Origin: Roseicyclus marinus | GTDB taxonomy: Bacteria > Pseudomonadota > Alphaproteobacteria > Rhodobacterales > Rhodobacteraceae | Direction of reading: 5' to 3' | Length of the DNA stretch: 64,000 nucleotides | Assembly: GCF_036322625.1 (NCBI RefSeq) | Contig: NZ_AP027266.1 | Location: 313,001-377,000, forward strand | Part shown: one piece after another, positions 34,541 to 44,394 of the stretch | Numbering within the stretch: the first letter of the stretch is position 1 | How the letters are laid out: the number at the start of each line of letters is the position of its first letter | Made by a program: the position numbers and the translations under genes | Notes under the pieces: generated by a model | Databases searched by the model: none | What the model was told of the DNA's origin: nothing | The model's input: the letters and a program-made list of their open reading frames with translations, nothing else

Positions 34541-36109
34541 ATGGGCGCTGTGCTGACCTTTCCCCTGGTTCTGCTGATCGTGACGGCGCTGGCCGTTGCG
34601 GGCTACATCCTCGGACGCGGACGGGCCGCGCGCATCGCCGCCGCCGCCCCGCGCACGCTGCATTCGCGCCCCAATCAGCACGGCTGGCACGTGGTGTTCG
34701 CCACGGCGGCCCCGGCGCTGATCTTCATCATGGTCTGGGCATTCGGCTCGGGCGTGGTGTCCAACATCTATGTCGGCAATGTCATTCCGGACGACCTGGT
34801 CGATGTGCAGGTTCCCTTTCAGCAACGCGAAGGCCTGACCGACCGCGAGATCGAGATCCGCGAAGACGTGCTGCGCACGCAGTTCGTGGCCTCGGTCAAG
34901 GGGCTGGCTGTGGCCATTGACGGCTATATCGCCAACGGCAATGCGACCGAGGCGGATATCGAGCGGTGGCGCGCCGATCTTGCGCCCCTGCAGGAGCGGC
35001 TGCGCGCCGACGGTCAGGTCGTGGGCGCGAGCATCACGCAAGGTATGCTGACGGTTGCGCAGGATTTGCGCGGCTTCAACCGCGCCATTGCCACCATCGG
35101 GCCCATCGCCGCGCTGGCGCTGGCGCTGATCGGTTTCGGCCTGTCGCTGCGTGCCATTTCCGCCGAGTTCCGTGCCCGCATCGCGGTCGAGCGCTGGATC
35201 CTCGGCTTTCTTGTCTTTGCCTCGACCATGGCGATCCTGACCACCATCGCCATCCTGTCGGCTATCACCGTCCCCTCGATCACTTTTTTCCGGGAATACG
35301 GGCTGTTCAATTTCCTGTTCGGCATGGCCTGGGCGCCTGCGGGCGACGTTGTCGGCATTCCGGAAGGGCGCGACGGGGCCTACGAATCCGTTCTGGGCTT
35401 TTTGCCGCTGATCTGGGGCACGCTCTACATCTCGCTGGTCGCGCTTCTGGTGGCGGTGCCGCTGGGATTGCTGGCGGCGGTCTACCTGTCGGAATTCGCG
35501 TCGAAATGGGTCCGCGCCTGGGTCAAGCCCGCGCTCGAGATCCTCGCGGGCGTGCCGACCATCGTCTATGGTATCTTTGCGCTGATCACGATCGGCCCCT
35601 TCCTTCAGGCGGTCGTGGGCGCGACGGTCATGCCCAATACCGTGTCGGTCATGACGGCGGGTGTGGTGATGGGCATGATGCTGGTGCCCTTTGTCTCGTC
35701 CCTGTCCGATGACGTGATCAACGCCGTGCCGCAGGCGATGCGCGATGGCTCGCTGGGGCTGGGGGCCACGCAGGCCGAAACGGTGACCAAGGTGATCCTG
35801 CCCGCAGCCCTGCCCGGTATCGTCGGCGCGGTTGTTCTGGCCGCGTCGCGTGCCATCGGCGAGACGATGATCGTGGTTCTGGCCGCAGGCGCGCTGTCGA
35901 ATGTGCAGGGGCTGGAGCCCAACCCCTTTGGTGCGGTCGTCACGGTCACGACGCGGATCGTCGCGGTTCTGACCGGCGAAGGGTCGGGCTTTGACTCCAT
36001 CGACGTGCTGGCGGTCTTTGCGCTCGCCTTCACGCTGTTCTTCATCACGCTGGGCCTGAACCTTGTCGCCCAGCGCATGGTCGCCAAATACCGGGAGCAG
36101 TACGACTGA
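34541..36109 (+). CDS. pstC: Phosphate ABC transporter permease PstC, long form
   Basis: 522 residues, much longer than the ~320 of E. coli PstC. The N-terminal 210 residues have extra helices and a periplasmic region (FQQREGLTDREIEIREDVLRT divided among helices). The C-terminal half holds the normal permease domain with VYLSEFASKWVRAWVKPALE and the EAA-type loop MRDGSLGLGATQAETVTKV. Forms the channel with PstA. The start lacks a strong ribosome site; translation may depend on the pstS hairpin region. Its stop overlaps the pstA start (TGATG). Confidence 0.93.
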   Translation: MGAVLTFPLVLLIVTALAVAGYILGRGRAARIAAAAPRTLHSRPNQHGWHVVFATAAPALIFIMVWAFGSGVVSNIYVGNVIPDDLVDVQVPFQQREGLTDREIEIREDVLRTQFVASVKGLAVAIDGYIANGNATEADIERWRADLAPLQERLRADGQVVGASITQGMLTVAQDLRGFNRAIATIGPIAALALALIGFGLSLRAISAEFRARIAVERWILGFLVFASTMAILTTIAILSAITVPSITFFREYGLFNFLFGMAWAPAGDVVGIPEGRDGAYESVLGFLPLIWGTLYISLVALLVAVPLGLLAAVYLSEFASKWVRAWVKPALEILAGVPTIVYGIFALITIGPFLQAVVGATVMPNTVSVMTAGVVMGMMLVPFVSSLSDDVINAVPQAMRDGSLGLGATQAETVTKVILPAALPGIVGAVVLAASRAIGETMIVVLAAGALSNVQGLEPNPFGAVVTVTTRIVAVLTGEGSGFDSIDVLAVFALAFTLFFITLGLNLVAQRMVAKYREQYD

Positions 36110-37848
36110 TGTCCGACGCCAGCCTGTCCGGGGCCAAGCCTGCGCCCAAATCCTCGTTGCTGACGCAATCGGCGCTGGTGCGCAAACGCCACCGTGCGGG
36201 CGCGACCCTGCGCTGGCTGGGGCTGGGCGCGATTTCCGTGGTCCTGTTCTTCCTGGCGGTTCTGCTATGGTCCATCGTGTCGCGCGGTGTGCCGGCGCTG
36301 TTCCAGTACCAGGCGCAGATCGAGCTGTATTACGATCCCGCGATCCTGAACCCCGATGGCGGTCCGGTCGACCCGGAAGAGATCGGGGGCATCAACCTGC
36401 GGACCGGGTTCGAGCGGGGGATCTTCACCAATTCGCTGCGGATGACGCTGGAAAACGCAGGTATAGACATCGAAGGCACGGTGGAACGCCGCTGGGTGGT
36501 CGAGGCGCTGAACGCGCTTGATGCCGTGGGTCTGACCGGCGGGGCCGAGGTGATCGCGGGCGCAGGCGCGCCGGGTGATGCGGCGCGCGTTCTGGGGCAG
36601 GCGGGCAGCGCCTTGCGGGCTGCGGCCAGCGCCTTGGGCGGGGATGACGCGGCGGCGGCGGAGGCTGCGCGCGACACGGCCGCCGAGGCGCTTGGCACGG
36701 CGGGCTTTGCGCAAGCGGCCGAGGTCGTGGCCGCCATCGACGCGGCGGGCGGGGCCGATGCTGTCGCGGCGCTGAACGCGACGGGCTATCAGCAGGCGCT
36801 GCTGGATGCGGCGGGCGCGTTGCGCCAGCCCGGCGAATTCGACGATGCGGCGCTGTCTTCGCTGATCTACGCCACCAACCGCCGCGATGTGCGTGACCGC
36901 CTGGTCGAAAACCCCGATCTGGTCGGCACGACCGAATCCGTGGGCGTGCCCATCGACATCGCCGTCACACGCTACCTGTCGGGCGAATTGACCGGGATCG
37001 GCACGGCGCAGATGCCGCCCGGTTTCGACATCGGACAACTGGCGCTGGTCGATGCGATGGAAGATGCGGGCCTGATCGACAACGCCTTTCGCTGGCATTT
37101 CTTCATCAATCCCTATTCGCAAAGCGGCGAGATCGCGGGGATCGGTCCGGCGCTGATGGGGTCGGCCTACATGATGCTGGTCGTTCTGGTCTTCTCGCTG
37201 ATCTTCGGGGTCGCGGCCTCGATCTATCTCGAGGAATTCGCGCCGAAGAACAAATTCACCGATTTCATCGAGATCAATATCGCCAACCTTGCCGCCGTGC
37301 CGTCGATCGTTTTCGGTATCCTTGGCGCGGCGATCCTGTTCACGCTGATGGACCTCGGCTTTGGCAATTCGATCCGGGGCACGGCGCTCTTGGGCGGGAT
37401 CGTCCTGTCGCTGATGACGCTGCCCACGATCGTGATCGCCACACGCGCGGCGCTGAAGGCCGTGCCGCCCTCGATCCGGGATGCGGCGCTGGGCGTGGGT
37501 GCGTCCAAGGTGCAGATGGTGTTCCACCACAAGCTGCCGCTGGCCGCCCCCGGCATCCTGACCGGCACGATCATCGGCATCGCGCAAGCATTGGGTGAAA
37601 CCGCGCCGCTTCTGCTGATCGGCCTGTCGGTGTCGACCGGTGCGGCGCTGTTGTCCTCGCCCTTCTCGGGCGGCCTGCTGGAGCAGGCGCAGTCGATGCC
37701 GACCGTGGTCTATCTTTTCGCCCAGAACCAGGACGCGCCGGTGCGCGAGGGCCTCGCGCAATCCGCGATCCTGGTGATGTTGCTTTTGCTCTTTGCCCTG
37801 AACATCCTTGCGATCCTCCTGCGGCGCAAGTTCGAGCGGAGGTGGTAA
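36109..37848 (+). CDS. pstA: Phosphate ABC transporter permease PstA, long form
   Basis: 579 residues, about twice the E. coli length. After one N-terminal helix ([24 protein letters not shown]) there is a periplasmic insertion of roughly 270 residues, rich in Ala (about 110-240; [20 protein letters not shown]). Then comes the standard permease domain ([44 protein letters not shown] loop). Long PstA with an N-terminal DUF3333-type part is common in Alphaproteobacteria; the role of the Ala-rich insertion is unknown. Starts at the ATG overlapping the pstC stop. Confidence 0.92.
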   Translation: MSDASLSGAKPAPKSSLLTQSALVRKRHRAGATLRWLGLGAISVVLFFLAVLLWSIVSRGVPALFQYQAQIELYYDPAILNPDGGPVDPEEIGGINLRTGFERGIFTNSLRMTLENAGIDIEGTVERRWVVEALNALDAVGLTGGAEVIAGAGAPGDAARVLGQAGSALRAAASALGGDDAAAAEAARDTAAEALGTAGFAQAAEVVAAIDAAGGADAVAALNATGYQQALLDAAGALRQPGEFDDAALSSLIYATNRRDVRDRLVENPDLVGTTESVGVPIDIAVTRYLSGELTGIGTAQMPPGFDIGQLALVDAMEDAGLIDNAFRWHFFINPYSQSGEIAGIGPALMGSAYMMLVVLVFSLIFGVAASIYLEEFAPKNKFTDFIEINIANLAAVPSIVFGILGAAILFTLMDLGFGNSIRGTALLGGIVLSLMTLPTIVIATRAALKAVPPSIRDAALGVGASKVQMVFHHKLPLAAPGILTGTIIGIAQALGETAPLLLIGLSVSTGAALLSSPFSGGLLEQAQSMPTVVYLFAQNQDAPVREGLAQSAILVMLLLLFALNILAILLRRKFERRW

Positions 37849-37868
37849 AGCCGATGGAGGATGCCAAC

Positions 37869-38666
37869 ATGAACGACATGCGGATGACGGAGCGCGGCGT
37901 GAATACCAAGGACATCAAGATCGAGGCCCGCAAGGTGCAGGTCTTTTACGGCGCGAACCACGCCATCAAGGACGTGGATGTCGATATCGAGGACAAGACC
38001 GTCACCGCCTTCATCGGGCCGTCGGGCTGCGGGAAATCCACCTTTCTGCGCTGTCTGAACCGGATGAACGACACGATCGACATCTGCCGGGTCGAGGGGG
38101 ATATCATCCTCGACGGCGAGGATATCTACGACAAGCGCGTCGACCCGGTGCAGCTGCGCGCCAAGGTTGGCATGGTGTTCCAGAAGCCCAACCCGTTCCC
38201 CAAGTCGATCTATGACAACGTGGCCTATGGCCCCAAGATCCACGGCCTGTCGCGCAACAAGGCGGAGCTGGACGAGATCGTCGAAAGCTCGCTGCGGCGC
38301 GCGGCGCTGTGGAACGAGGTGAAGGATCGTCTGGATGCGCCGGGCACCGGCCTGTCGGGCGGTCAGCAGCAGCGCCTGTGCATCGCGCGCGCGGTGGCCA
38401 CCAGCCCCGAGGTCTTGTTGATGGACGAACCCTGTTCCGCGCTCGATCCGATCGCGACGGCGCAGGTCGAGGAATTGATCGACGAATTGCGGCAGAGCTA
38501 TTCGGTGGTGATCGTGACCCATTCGATGCAGCAGGCCGCCCGCGTCAGCCAGAAGACCGCGTTCTTCCATCTCGGGAACCTCGTGGAATTCGGCGAAACC
38601 TCCAAGATCTTCACCAATCCCGAGGATCCGAGGACCGAAAGCTACATCACCGGCCGGATCGGCTGA
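37869..38666 (+). CDS. pstB: Phosphate ABC transporter ATPase PstB
   Basis: 265 residues from the ATG at 37869, which has GGAGGA at the best distance; an ATG at 37854 and a GTG at 37842 are in frame alternatives. Walker A GPSGCGKS, signature LSGGQQQRL, Walker [14 protein letters not shown] and the VTHS switch are all present, with the PstB-type [17 protein letters not shown]-loop. It powers phosphate import and, with PhoU, takes part in phosphate signalling to PhoR. Confidence 0.96.
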   Translation: MNDMRMTERGVNTKDIKIEARKVQVFYGANHAIKDVDVDIEDKTVTAFIGPSGCGKSTFLRCLNRMNDTIDICRVEGDIILDGEDIYDKRVDPVQLRAKVGMVFQKPNPFPKSIYDNVAYGPKIHGLSRNKAELDEIVESSLRRAALWNEVKDRLDAPGTGLSGGQQQRLCIARAVATSPEVLLMDEPCSALDPIATAQVEELIDELRQSYSVVIVTHSMQQAARVSQKTAFFHLGNLVEFGETSKIFTNPEDPRTESYITGRIG

Positions 38667-38690
38667 GGCAGTAAGAACAGGGCAGGTATC

Positions 38691-39407
38691 ATGGCGCATT
38701 CCGAACATATCGTTTCCGGCTTCGACCGCGATCTGGAGGGGATCCAGGCGCAGATCATGCGCATGGGTGGCCTGGTCGAGGAAGCCATCGCCAAGGCGAC
38801 CGAGGCGCTGGAAACCCGCGACCTGGAGCTGGCGCGCGCCGTCCGCGCGGGCGACAGGGCCATCGACGCGCTGGACGAAAGCGTCAACGACGAGGCCGCG
38901 CGCATCATCGCGCAGCGCCAGCCCATCGCGTCGGACCTGCGCACCGTGCTGACCGTGTTCCGCGTGTCGACGAACCTCGAACGGATCGGGGATTACGCCA
39001 AGAACATCGCCAAGCGCACCGAGACGATCATCGACCAGCCCCCGGTCAACGGCACGGGCGCCTCGTTGCGGCGGATGGCGCGGCAGGTCGAGCTGATGCT
39101 CAAGGACGTGCTCGACGCCTATATCCAGCGCGACGTGGCGCTGGCCGCCGATGTGCGCGCCCGCGACATCGACGTGGACCAGATGTATTCGGCGCTGTTC
39201 CGCGAATACCTGACCTTCATGATGGAGGATCCGCGCAACATCACCACCTGCATGCACCTGCATTTCATGGCCAAGAACATCGAGCGCATGGGCGACCACG
39301 TGACCTCGATCGCCGAGCAGGTGATCTACCTGGTGACCGGCGACATGCCCGAGGATGACCGCCCCAAGCAGGATCGCACCGCGCATGACGCGGGCGAGCC
39401 CAAGTAA
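38691..39407 (+). CDS. phoU: Phosphate signalling protein PhoU
   Basis: 238 residues, two three-helix PhoU repeats with the metal motif-like DEAARIIAQRQPIASDLR and the second-half MEDPRNITTCMHLHFMAKNIERMGDHV. It links the phosphate transporter to the PhoR-PhoB system and represses the Pho regulon when phosphate is ample. It lies 24 bp after pstB and 11 bp before phoB. phoR is not in the window. Confidence 0.96.
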   Translation: MAHSEHIVSGFDRDLEGIQAQIMRMGGLVEEAIAKATEALETRDLELARAVRAGDRAIDALDESVNDEAARIIAQRQPIASDLRTVLTVFRVSTNLERIGDYAKNIAKRTETIIDQPPVNGTGASLRRMARQVELMLKDVLDAYIQRDVALAADVRARDIDVDQMYSALFREYLTFMMEDPRNITTCMHLHFMAKNIERMGDHVTSIAEQVIYLVTGDMPEDDRPKQDRTAHDAGEPK

Positions 39408-39418
39408 GGAGCGGGGCG

Positions 39419-40105
39419 ATGGCTGGCGAACCGCTGGTGCTTGTGGTCGAGGATGAACCGGCGCAGCGCGAGGTGCTGGCCTATAACATCCAGGCCGAAG
39501 GGTTCCAGGTGATGACCGCCGAAGCGGGCGACATCGCGCTGGAAATGGTGCGCGAGACGCCGCCCGACGTGATCGTGCTGGACTGGATGTTGCCGCATGT
39601 CTCGGGGATCGAAGTGTGCCGCCAGCTCAAGATGGGCACGGACACCGCGCGCATCCCGATCATCATGCTCTCGGCCCGGTCCGAAGAGGTGGACAAGATT
39701 CGGGGTCTGGAAACGGGCGCGGATGATTACGTGACCAAGCCCTATTCGGTGGCGGAATTGCTGGCGCGGCTGCGCACGCAATTGCGCCGGGTGCGGCCCG
39801 CGACCGTGGGCGAAAGGCTGGAATTCGAGGATATCCTGATCGATCTGGCCGAGCACCGCGTCTATCGCAACAAGGAACAATTGAGCCTCGGGCCGACCGA
39901 ATTCCGCCTGCTCACGGCCTTCATGGAACGCCCCGGAAGGGTCTGGAGCCGCGAGCAATTGCTCGACCGGGTCTGGGGGCGGGACATCTATGTCGACAGC
40001 CGGACGGTGGATGTGCATGTCGGCCGGCTGCGCAAGGCGTTGAAGGCAGGCGATCACGGCGACCCGATCCGCACGGTGCGCGGCGCGGGTTACGCGCTGG
40101 GGTGA
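39419..40105 (+). CDS. phoB: Phosphate response regulator PhoB
   Basis: 228 residues. Receiver domain with the acidic pocket Glu11-Asp12, phosphoacceptor Asp55 (VIVLDWMLP) and VTKPYS lysine. OmpR-type winged helix C-terminus (LSLGPTEFRLLTAFMERPGRVWSR part, then SRTVDVHVGRLRKAL). Activates Pho regulon promoters through boxes like that before pstS. Start codon follows GGAGCGGGGCG. The next gene overlaps its stop by GTGA. Confidence 0.96.
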   Translation: MAGEPLVLVVEDEPAQREVLAYNIQAEGFQVMTAEAGDIALEMVRETPPDVIVLDWMLPHVSGIEVCRQLKMGTDTARIPIIMLSARSEEVDKIRGLETGADDYVTKPYSVAELLARLRTQLRRVRPATVGERLEFEDILIDLAEHRVYRNKEQLSLGPTEFRLLTAFMERPGRVWSREQLLDRVWGRDIYVDSRTVDVHVGRLRKALKAGDHGDPIRTVRGAGYALG

Positions 40106-40833
40106 CCGGGGCCGCCGTGCTGCCGGAAACGGGCGATATCCTGCATCTGGCCGAACCCCTGAAGGGCGTTGCCGATCTGGGCGACCCTGGGGTCGCGCTG
40201 TTCCTGTCCGGGGCGGGCGACAGGCTGGCGCATCTGGTGCGCTCTGACGGGCAGGCGGCGCTGGTGGAGGCCGTGGCCGAAACCCGGCCCGATTACGTGT
40301 TGATCGGCGGTCTGCCCGACCCGGCCCTGTTCGAGCGGCTCTGCGCGGTGATGCGGAGCGCCACGCTGGGGGTGATCGTTCTGGGCAGGGATGGATTGCC
40401 CGATGGCGTGCAGGACATGACGCCCACACGGATCGAGCTTGCACCGCTGGACCCTGCCTGCGGGTTGAACGGCTTTACCCTGCATCTGCGCGCGTTGATG
40501 CGGCGCTGCCGCCCGGTGGCGCTGGCCGGGCGGCGCTGGGTGGGCGGCATCGTGCTGGACGAGGCGGGGTTGACCCTGTCGGACGGGACGGGCCAGGCGA
40601 CCCTGTCGCTCGAGGATATGCGGCTTATCGGGCCCTTGTTCGATGCGCCCGGCAAGGTCTGGTCGCGCGAGGCGCTGCTCGGGATGGCCTATGGCGCGCA
40701 AACGATGAACGGGTTGCGGACGGTCGATGTGAAGCTGAACCGGGCCAGGCGGCGGTTGCGCGCGGCGCTGGGGCAGGATCCGGTGCGCAGCGTCAGGGGC
40801 GAGGGCTATATCCTTGATCCTGCAACAGGTTGA
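40102..40833 (+). CDS. PhoB-like winged-helix protein with degenerate receiver
   Basis: 243 residues starting at a GTG that overlaps the phoB stop. The C-terminal ~95 residues are an OmpR/PhoB winged helix (LSLEDMRLIGPLFDAPGKVWSR part, then NGLRTVDVKLNRARRRLRAALG). The N-terminal 120 residues have receiver-like length and strand pattern, but no recognisable acidic pocket or phosphoacceptor: the equivalent strand reads PDYVLIGGLPDPALF. It may be a phoB duplicate whose receiver lost phosphorylation. Translational coupling to phoB suggests a linked role, perhaps modulating PhoB by dimerisation. I know no name for it. Confidence 0.75.
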   Translation: MTGAAVLPETGDILHLAEPLKGVADLGDPGVALFLSGAGDRLAHLVRSDGQAALVEAVAETRPDYVLIGGLPDPALFERLCAVMRSATLGVIVLGRDGLPDGVQDMTPTRIELAPLDPACGLNGFTLHLRALMRRCRPVALAGRRWVGGIVLDEAGLTLSDGTGQATLSLEDMRLIGPLFDAPGKVWSREALLGMAYGAQTMNGLRTVDVKLNRARRRLRAALGQDPVRSVRGEGYILDPATG

Positions 40834-40884
40834 CCCGCGCCCCGGCGCGCGTCATCCCTGAGGCCATCGCCGAGGAGGGCCAAG

Positions 40885-41814
40885 ATGCAGACCGAGCATG
40901 CCACCACCCATGACGCGCTGGAAGATCCGCGCAATGCCGACATCCTGATCTACGTCAACGGCGCGCTGAAGCCGCGGGCCGAGGCGACCGTGTCGGTCTA
41001 TGACAGCGGGTTCCTGTTGGGCGACGGCATGTGGGAGGGGATGCGGCTTTACGACGGGGTCTGGGCCTTTTTCGAAGAGCACATGGATCGCTTTTTCGAC
41101 AGCTGCAAGGCGGTCGGTCTGGACGTGGGGACGGACCGTCAGGGGATCTTCGAGGCGCTGGAAAAAACGCGTCTTGCCAATGGGATGGTCACGGATGTGC
41201 ATTGCCGCATGATGCTGACGCGGGGGGTGAAGGTGCGCCCCTTCCAGCATCCGTCGCTGTCGCGCTCGGGGCCGACGCTGGTGATCATCATGGAACATTC
41301 CAAGCCCGTGGACCGCTTGGCGAGCGCGGGCATAAGGCTGGCCACCGTCCCGCAGGTGCGCGGTTTGCCGATGAGCCAGGATGCGAAATACAACAGCCAT
41401 TCCAAGCTGAACTGCGTTCTGGCCTGTCTTCAGGCGGAACAGGCGGGCGCGGACGAGGCGCTGATGCTGGACCCGCATGGGTTCGTGAACACGACGAATG
41501 CCTGCAATTTCTTCATCGTGCGGCGGGGGGAGGTTTGGACCTCCACGGGCGATTACTGCATGAATGGCGTCACGCGGCAGAAGGTGATCGACCTGTGCCG
41601 GGCCGATGGCATTCCGGTCTTCGAAAAGAACTTTTCGCTTTTCGAGGTCGCGGGTGCGGAGGAGGCATTTCTGACCGGAACCTTCGGCGCGCAGACGCCG
41701 GTGGCCGCGATCGACGGCAAGCCCGTGGGCGACGGATCGCGGCCGGTGACGGCGCGGATACAGGCGCTCTACAAGCGGGCTTTGGCCGAGTATGTCGCCG
41801 CCAAACAGGGTTAA
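40885..41814 (+). CDS. Class IV PLP aminotransferase (D-amino acid/branched-chain type)
   Basis: 309 residues. Class IV pattern: VSVYDSGFLLGDGMWEGMRLYDG, then KYNSHSKLNCVLACLQAEQAGADEALMLD with Lys as the PLP anchor region (SHSKLN), and FVNTTNACNFFIVRRGEVWT. The fold covers branched-chain aminotransferase, D-alanine aminotransferase and aminodeoxychorismate lyase; the substrate cannot be fixed here. It starts at 40885 after GAGGAGGGCC. It stands between the Pho locus and the palindrome array. Confidence 0.87.
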   Translation: MQTEHATTHDALEDPRNADILIYVNGALKPRAEATVSVYDSGFLLGDGMWEGMRLYDGVWAFFEEHMDRFFDSCKAVGLDVGTDRQGIFEALEKTRLANGMVTDVHCRMMLTRGVKVRPFQHPSLSRSGPTLVIIMEHSKPVDRLASAGIRLATVPQVRGLPMSQDAKYNSHSKLNCVLACLQAEQAGADEALMLDPHGFVNTTNACNFFIVRRGEVWTSTGDYCMNGVTRQKVIDLCRADGIPVFEKNFSLFEVAGAEEAFLTGTFGAQTPVAAIDGKPVGDGSRPVTARIQALYKRALAEYVAAKQG

Positions 41815-41935
41815 CGCGCGGTCACAGGTATGACGGCGGGGTTAAGACGACTCGCGCGATCTTGACGAAAGGTTGAGAGCGGGGCGTGTGGCGCGGATTT
41901 TTTCTTGGTGATGCCGGGTCAGCACAGCGCGGGGG

Positions 41936-42028
41936 CGTTTTCCTCGAGGAAAACGGGTGGGAAAACCCGGGTTTTCCCGGACGGAAATCTGGAGATTTCC
42001 GGGACGCAAAACTGCAGTTTTGCGTCCC
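41936..42028. repeat. Array of four consecutive palindromes
   Basis: Four dyads, each with its own sequence, follow one another: a perfect 20-bp palindrome at 41936-41955 (CGTTTTCCTC and its complement), a perfect 20-bp one at 41959-41978 (GGGAAAACCC and its complement), CGGAAATCT-GG-AGATTTCCG at 41982-42001, and a perfect 28-bp one at 42001-42028 (arm GGGACGCAAAACTG). It fills the gap between two convergent genes and ends 3 bp before the molybdoenzyme stop. Confidence 0.95.
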
Positions 42029-42031
42029 CCC

Positions 42032-44296
42032 TTACAGGCGTTCCACCTCGACCAGGGCGGAATGGGCGCTGGTGCCTTGGCCCAGCCGCGAGGTGCCCAC
42101 GTCGCGGGTGAGCACATTGGGATTGCCGTTGGCGTCCATGTTCTGGCCCGGTCCGCCGACCCATGCGCCGGTGGGCAGCGCCACGACGCCTTGCACGATG
42201 TCGCCCGTCACCCGCGCCCGCGCGCGAACCGCGCCGCGGGCGTTGAAGACGCGGACCAAATCGCCGCTGGCGATGCCGCGCTGGTTTGCGTCTTGTTCAT
42301 GTAGAAGAATGGTCTCGGGCCGCGCGCCGTCGACATCGGCGAGTGCTGCTTCGAGTTGGGAATGGAGCTTGTCGCCCGGCTGGGGCGAGACGAGGTGGAG
42401 GGGCGTGGCCTGCGTGGCCGCGCCCGGCCACTCAGTGGGGGGCAGCCAGACCGGGTGGCCGGGGCAATCGGGATAGCCGAAGCTGTCGATCCGTTCCGAG
42501 AAGATCTCGATCTTGCCCGATGGCGTCTTGAGCGGCGCGCCCGTCGGATCGGCGCGGAAGCGGCGCAGGATCGGTTTGGGCTGTTCGTCGGTCGCAAGCT
42601 CGAGCTTGACCCAGTTGCGCGCGCGAAGCTCGTCGAGCGTCGGCACGTCGATGCCGGCGGCGCGGCCCCGGTCCATGAGCCCGGCATAGAGATGGGCGAT
42701 CCATGCGGCGGGATCGCGGCCTTCGGTGAAGGTCTGGCCTACGCCGAGGCGGTCGGCCAGTCCCGAAAAGATCGCGTAATCGTCGCGCGCCTCGCCCACG
42801 GGCGGGATCAGCTGCGGCATGTGAAAGAGGTAGTCGTCGAGCGGCGAGCGTCCGATATCCTCGCGCTCGTAGGGGGTGGTGGCGGGAAAGACGATATCGG
42901 CGCGCTGGGCGGTGGGCGTCCACCAGGGTTCGTTGACGATGATCGTTTCGGGGCGCAGCCAGGCCTGGTGCAGGCGGTTGAGATCCTGATGGTGGTGGAA
43001 CGGGTTGCCCCCCGCCCAATAGACCAGCCGGATATCGGGATAGAGGCGGCGTTCGCCGTTGAAATCATAGGGCGCGCCGGGATTGAGCAGCATGTCGGCC
43101 ACGCGGGCCACCGGGATCACGTCGGGCACGGGGTTCTGGCCCTGCGGCAGGGTCATGCCGCCGATGGGTTTGAAATCCTTGCCGATGCCGCCGATCGCCC
43201 CGTAGCCATAGCCGACCCCGCCACCGGGCAGGCCGATCTGGCCCAGCATCGCGGCGAGGGTGGCGGACATCCAATAGGGCTGTTCGCCATGTTCCTGTCG
43301 CTGGAGCGACCATGCGACGGTGATCAGCGTGCGGGTCGTGGCCATGCGGCGGGCGAGGCTGCGCACCTTTTTCGGGCTGACGCCCGTCAGCGGCGCGGCC
43401 CATTCGGGGGATTTGGGACTGCCGTCATCCTCGCCCATCAGATAGGGGCGGAAGCGGTCCCAGCCGGTCGTGTAGCGGTCGAGGAAGGCGTGATCGGTCA
43501 GCCCCTCCTCCTCGAGCACATGGGCGAGCGCCAGCATCAGCGCGGTGTCCGAGCCCGGGCGGCAGGGGAGCCAGTCGCAGCCGTCGGGCGCATCGCTCCG
43601 CTGGGGGCCGATGTTGATGCGCGTCATGCCGGTTTGCGCGAAGCGGTCGAACCAACCGGCGGTCTGGTGTTCGGTGATGCCGCCCATGGAGACCATGAAA
43701 TTCTTGGGGTTGATGCCGCCGAACATGACCAGCGTCTCGGTATGGGCGGCGATGGTGGCGTAGCTGTCTTGCACCTCGTAGGTCAGCGTCAGGAAATTCT
43801 CGCCGAAGACATGGGGCATGATCGATTGCGCGCAGCCGGTGGAATAGCTGCCGAAGCTTGCCACATAGCCGCCGATGCAATTGAGGAAGCGATGCACCTG
43901 CCCCTGTGCATGGTGGAAGCGCCCGGCCGAGGCCCAGCCGTAGGAGCCGCCGTAGATGGCGCCATTGCCATGGGTCTTGCGCACCCGGTCGAGTTCCTGG
44001 GCCGCGATGTCGAGCGCCTCGTCCCAAGGGGGGGTGACGTAATCGCCATCGCCCCGGCCCGACCGGTCGCGGCTGGCAAGCCATGCGCGGCGGATGGAGG
44101 GGCGGGCGACGCGGGAGGCATGATGGACGGCGGCGGGCAGGATCGCGGGGATCGCGGGCGGGGCCGGATCGGGGGCGAAGGGGCGGGTTTCGACGATGCG
44201 CCCGCCCTCTGTCACCACTTCGAAGGCGCCCCAATGGCTGGAGGTCACGCGGGTCTGGCGGGCGGTGTCGTCCATGAGGCGTCTCTCTGGTGTCAT
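42032..44296 (-). CDS. Molybdopterin oxidoreductase, biotin/methionine sulfoxide reductase-like
   Basis: 754 residues of the DMSO reductase family. No Tat signal and no N-terminal iron-sulfur Cys set, as in cytoplasmic BisC and in DorA/TorA catalytic domains. The Mo ligand is the Ser in GSYSTGCAQ (about Ser152), and the GGSYGWASAGRFHHA and GGNPFHHHQDLN motifs are those of BisC/TorA/DorA. It likely reduces S- or N-oxides such as biotin or methionine sulfoxide in the cytoplasm. The ATG at 44275 is an alternative start. Diverges from the gap gene; its 3' end abuts the palindrome array. Confidence 0.88.
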   Translation of the reverse strand: MTPERRLMDDTARQTRVTSSHWGAFEVVTEGGRIVETRPFAPDPAPPAIPAILPAAVHHASRVARPSIRRAWLASRDRSGRGDGDYVTPPWDEALDIAAQELDRVRKTHGNGAIYGGSYGWASAGRFHHAQGQVHRFLNCIGGYVASFGSYSTGCAQSIMPHVFGENFLTLTYEVQDSYATIAAHTETLVMFGGINPKNFMVSMGGITEHQTAGWFDRFAQTGMTRINIGPQRSDAPDGCDWLPCRPGSDTALMLALAHVLEEEGLTDHAFLDRYTTGWDRFRPYLMGEDDGSPKSPEWAAPLTGVSPKKVRSLARRMATTRTLITVAWSLQRQEHGEQPYWMSATLAAMLGQIGLPGGGVGYGYGAIGGIGKDFKPIGGMTLPQGQNPVPDVIPVARVADMLLNPGAPYDFNGERRLYPDIRLVYWAGGNPFHHHQDLNRLHQAWLRPETIIVNEPWWTPTAQRADIVFPATTPYEREDIGRSPLDDYLFHMPQLIPPVGEARDDYAIFSGLADRLGVGQTFTEGRDPAAWIAHLYAGLMDRGRAAGIDVPTLDELRARNWVKLELATDEQPKPILRRFRADPTGAPLKTPSGKIEIFSERIDSFGYPDCPGHPVWLPPTEWPGAATQATPLHLVSPQPGDKLHSQLEAALADVDGARPETILLHEQDANQRGIASGDLVRVFNARGAVRARARVTGDIVQGVVALPTGAWVGGPGQNMDANGNPNVLTRDVGTSRLGQGTSAHSALVEVERL

Positions 44297-44394
44297 CTGC
44301 CGTCTCTATAGCGGGGCCCGGCGCGCTGCGGGAGGGGGGCCTTGCGCCTGCCTTTTGGCAGGGGCATCACTTGGGCCTTAACGGGGGACAGGCA

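Noticed and set aside
42356-44311. 651-codon plus-strand frame opposite the molybdoenzyme
   Set aside because: Shadow of a gene with clear BisC-type motifs; no motif of its own.
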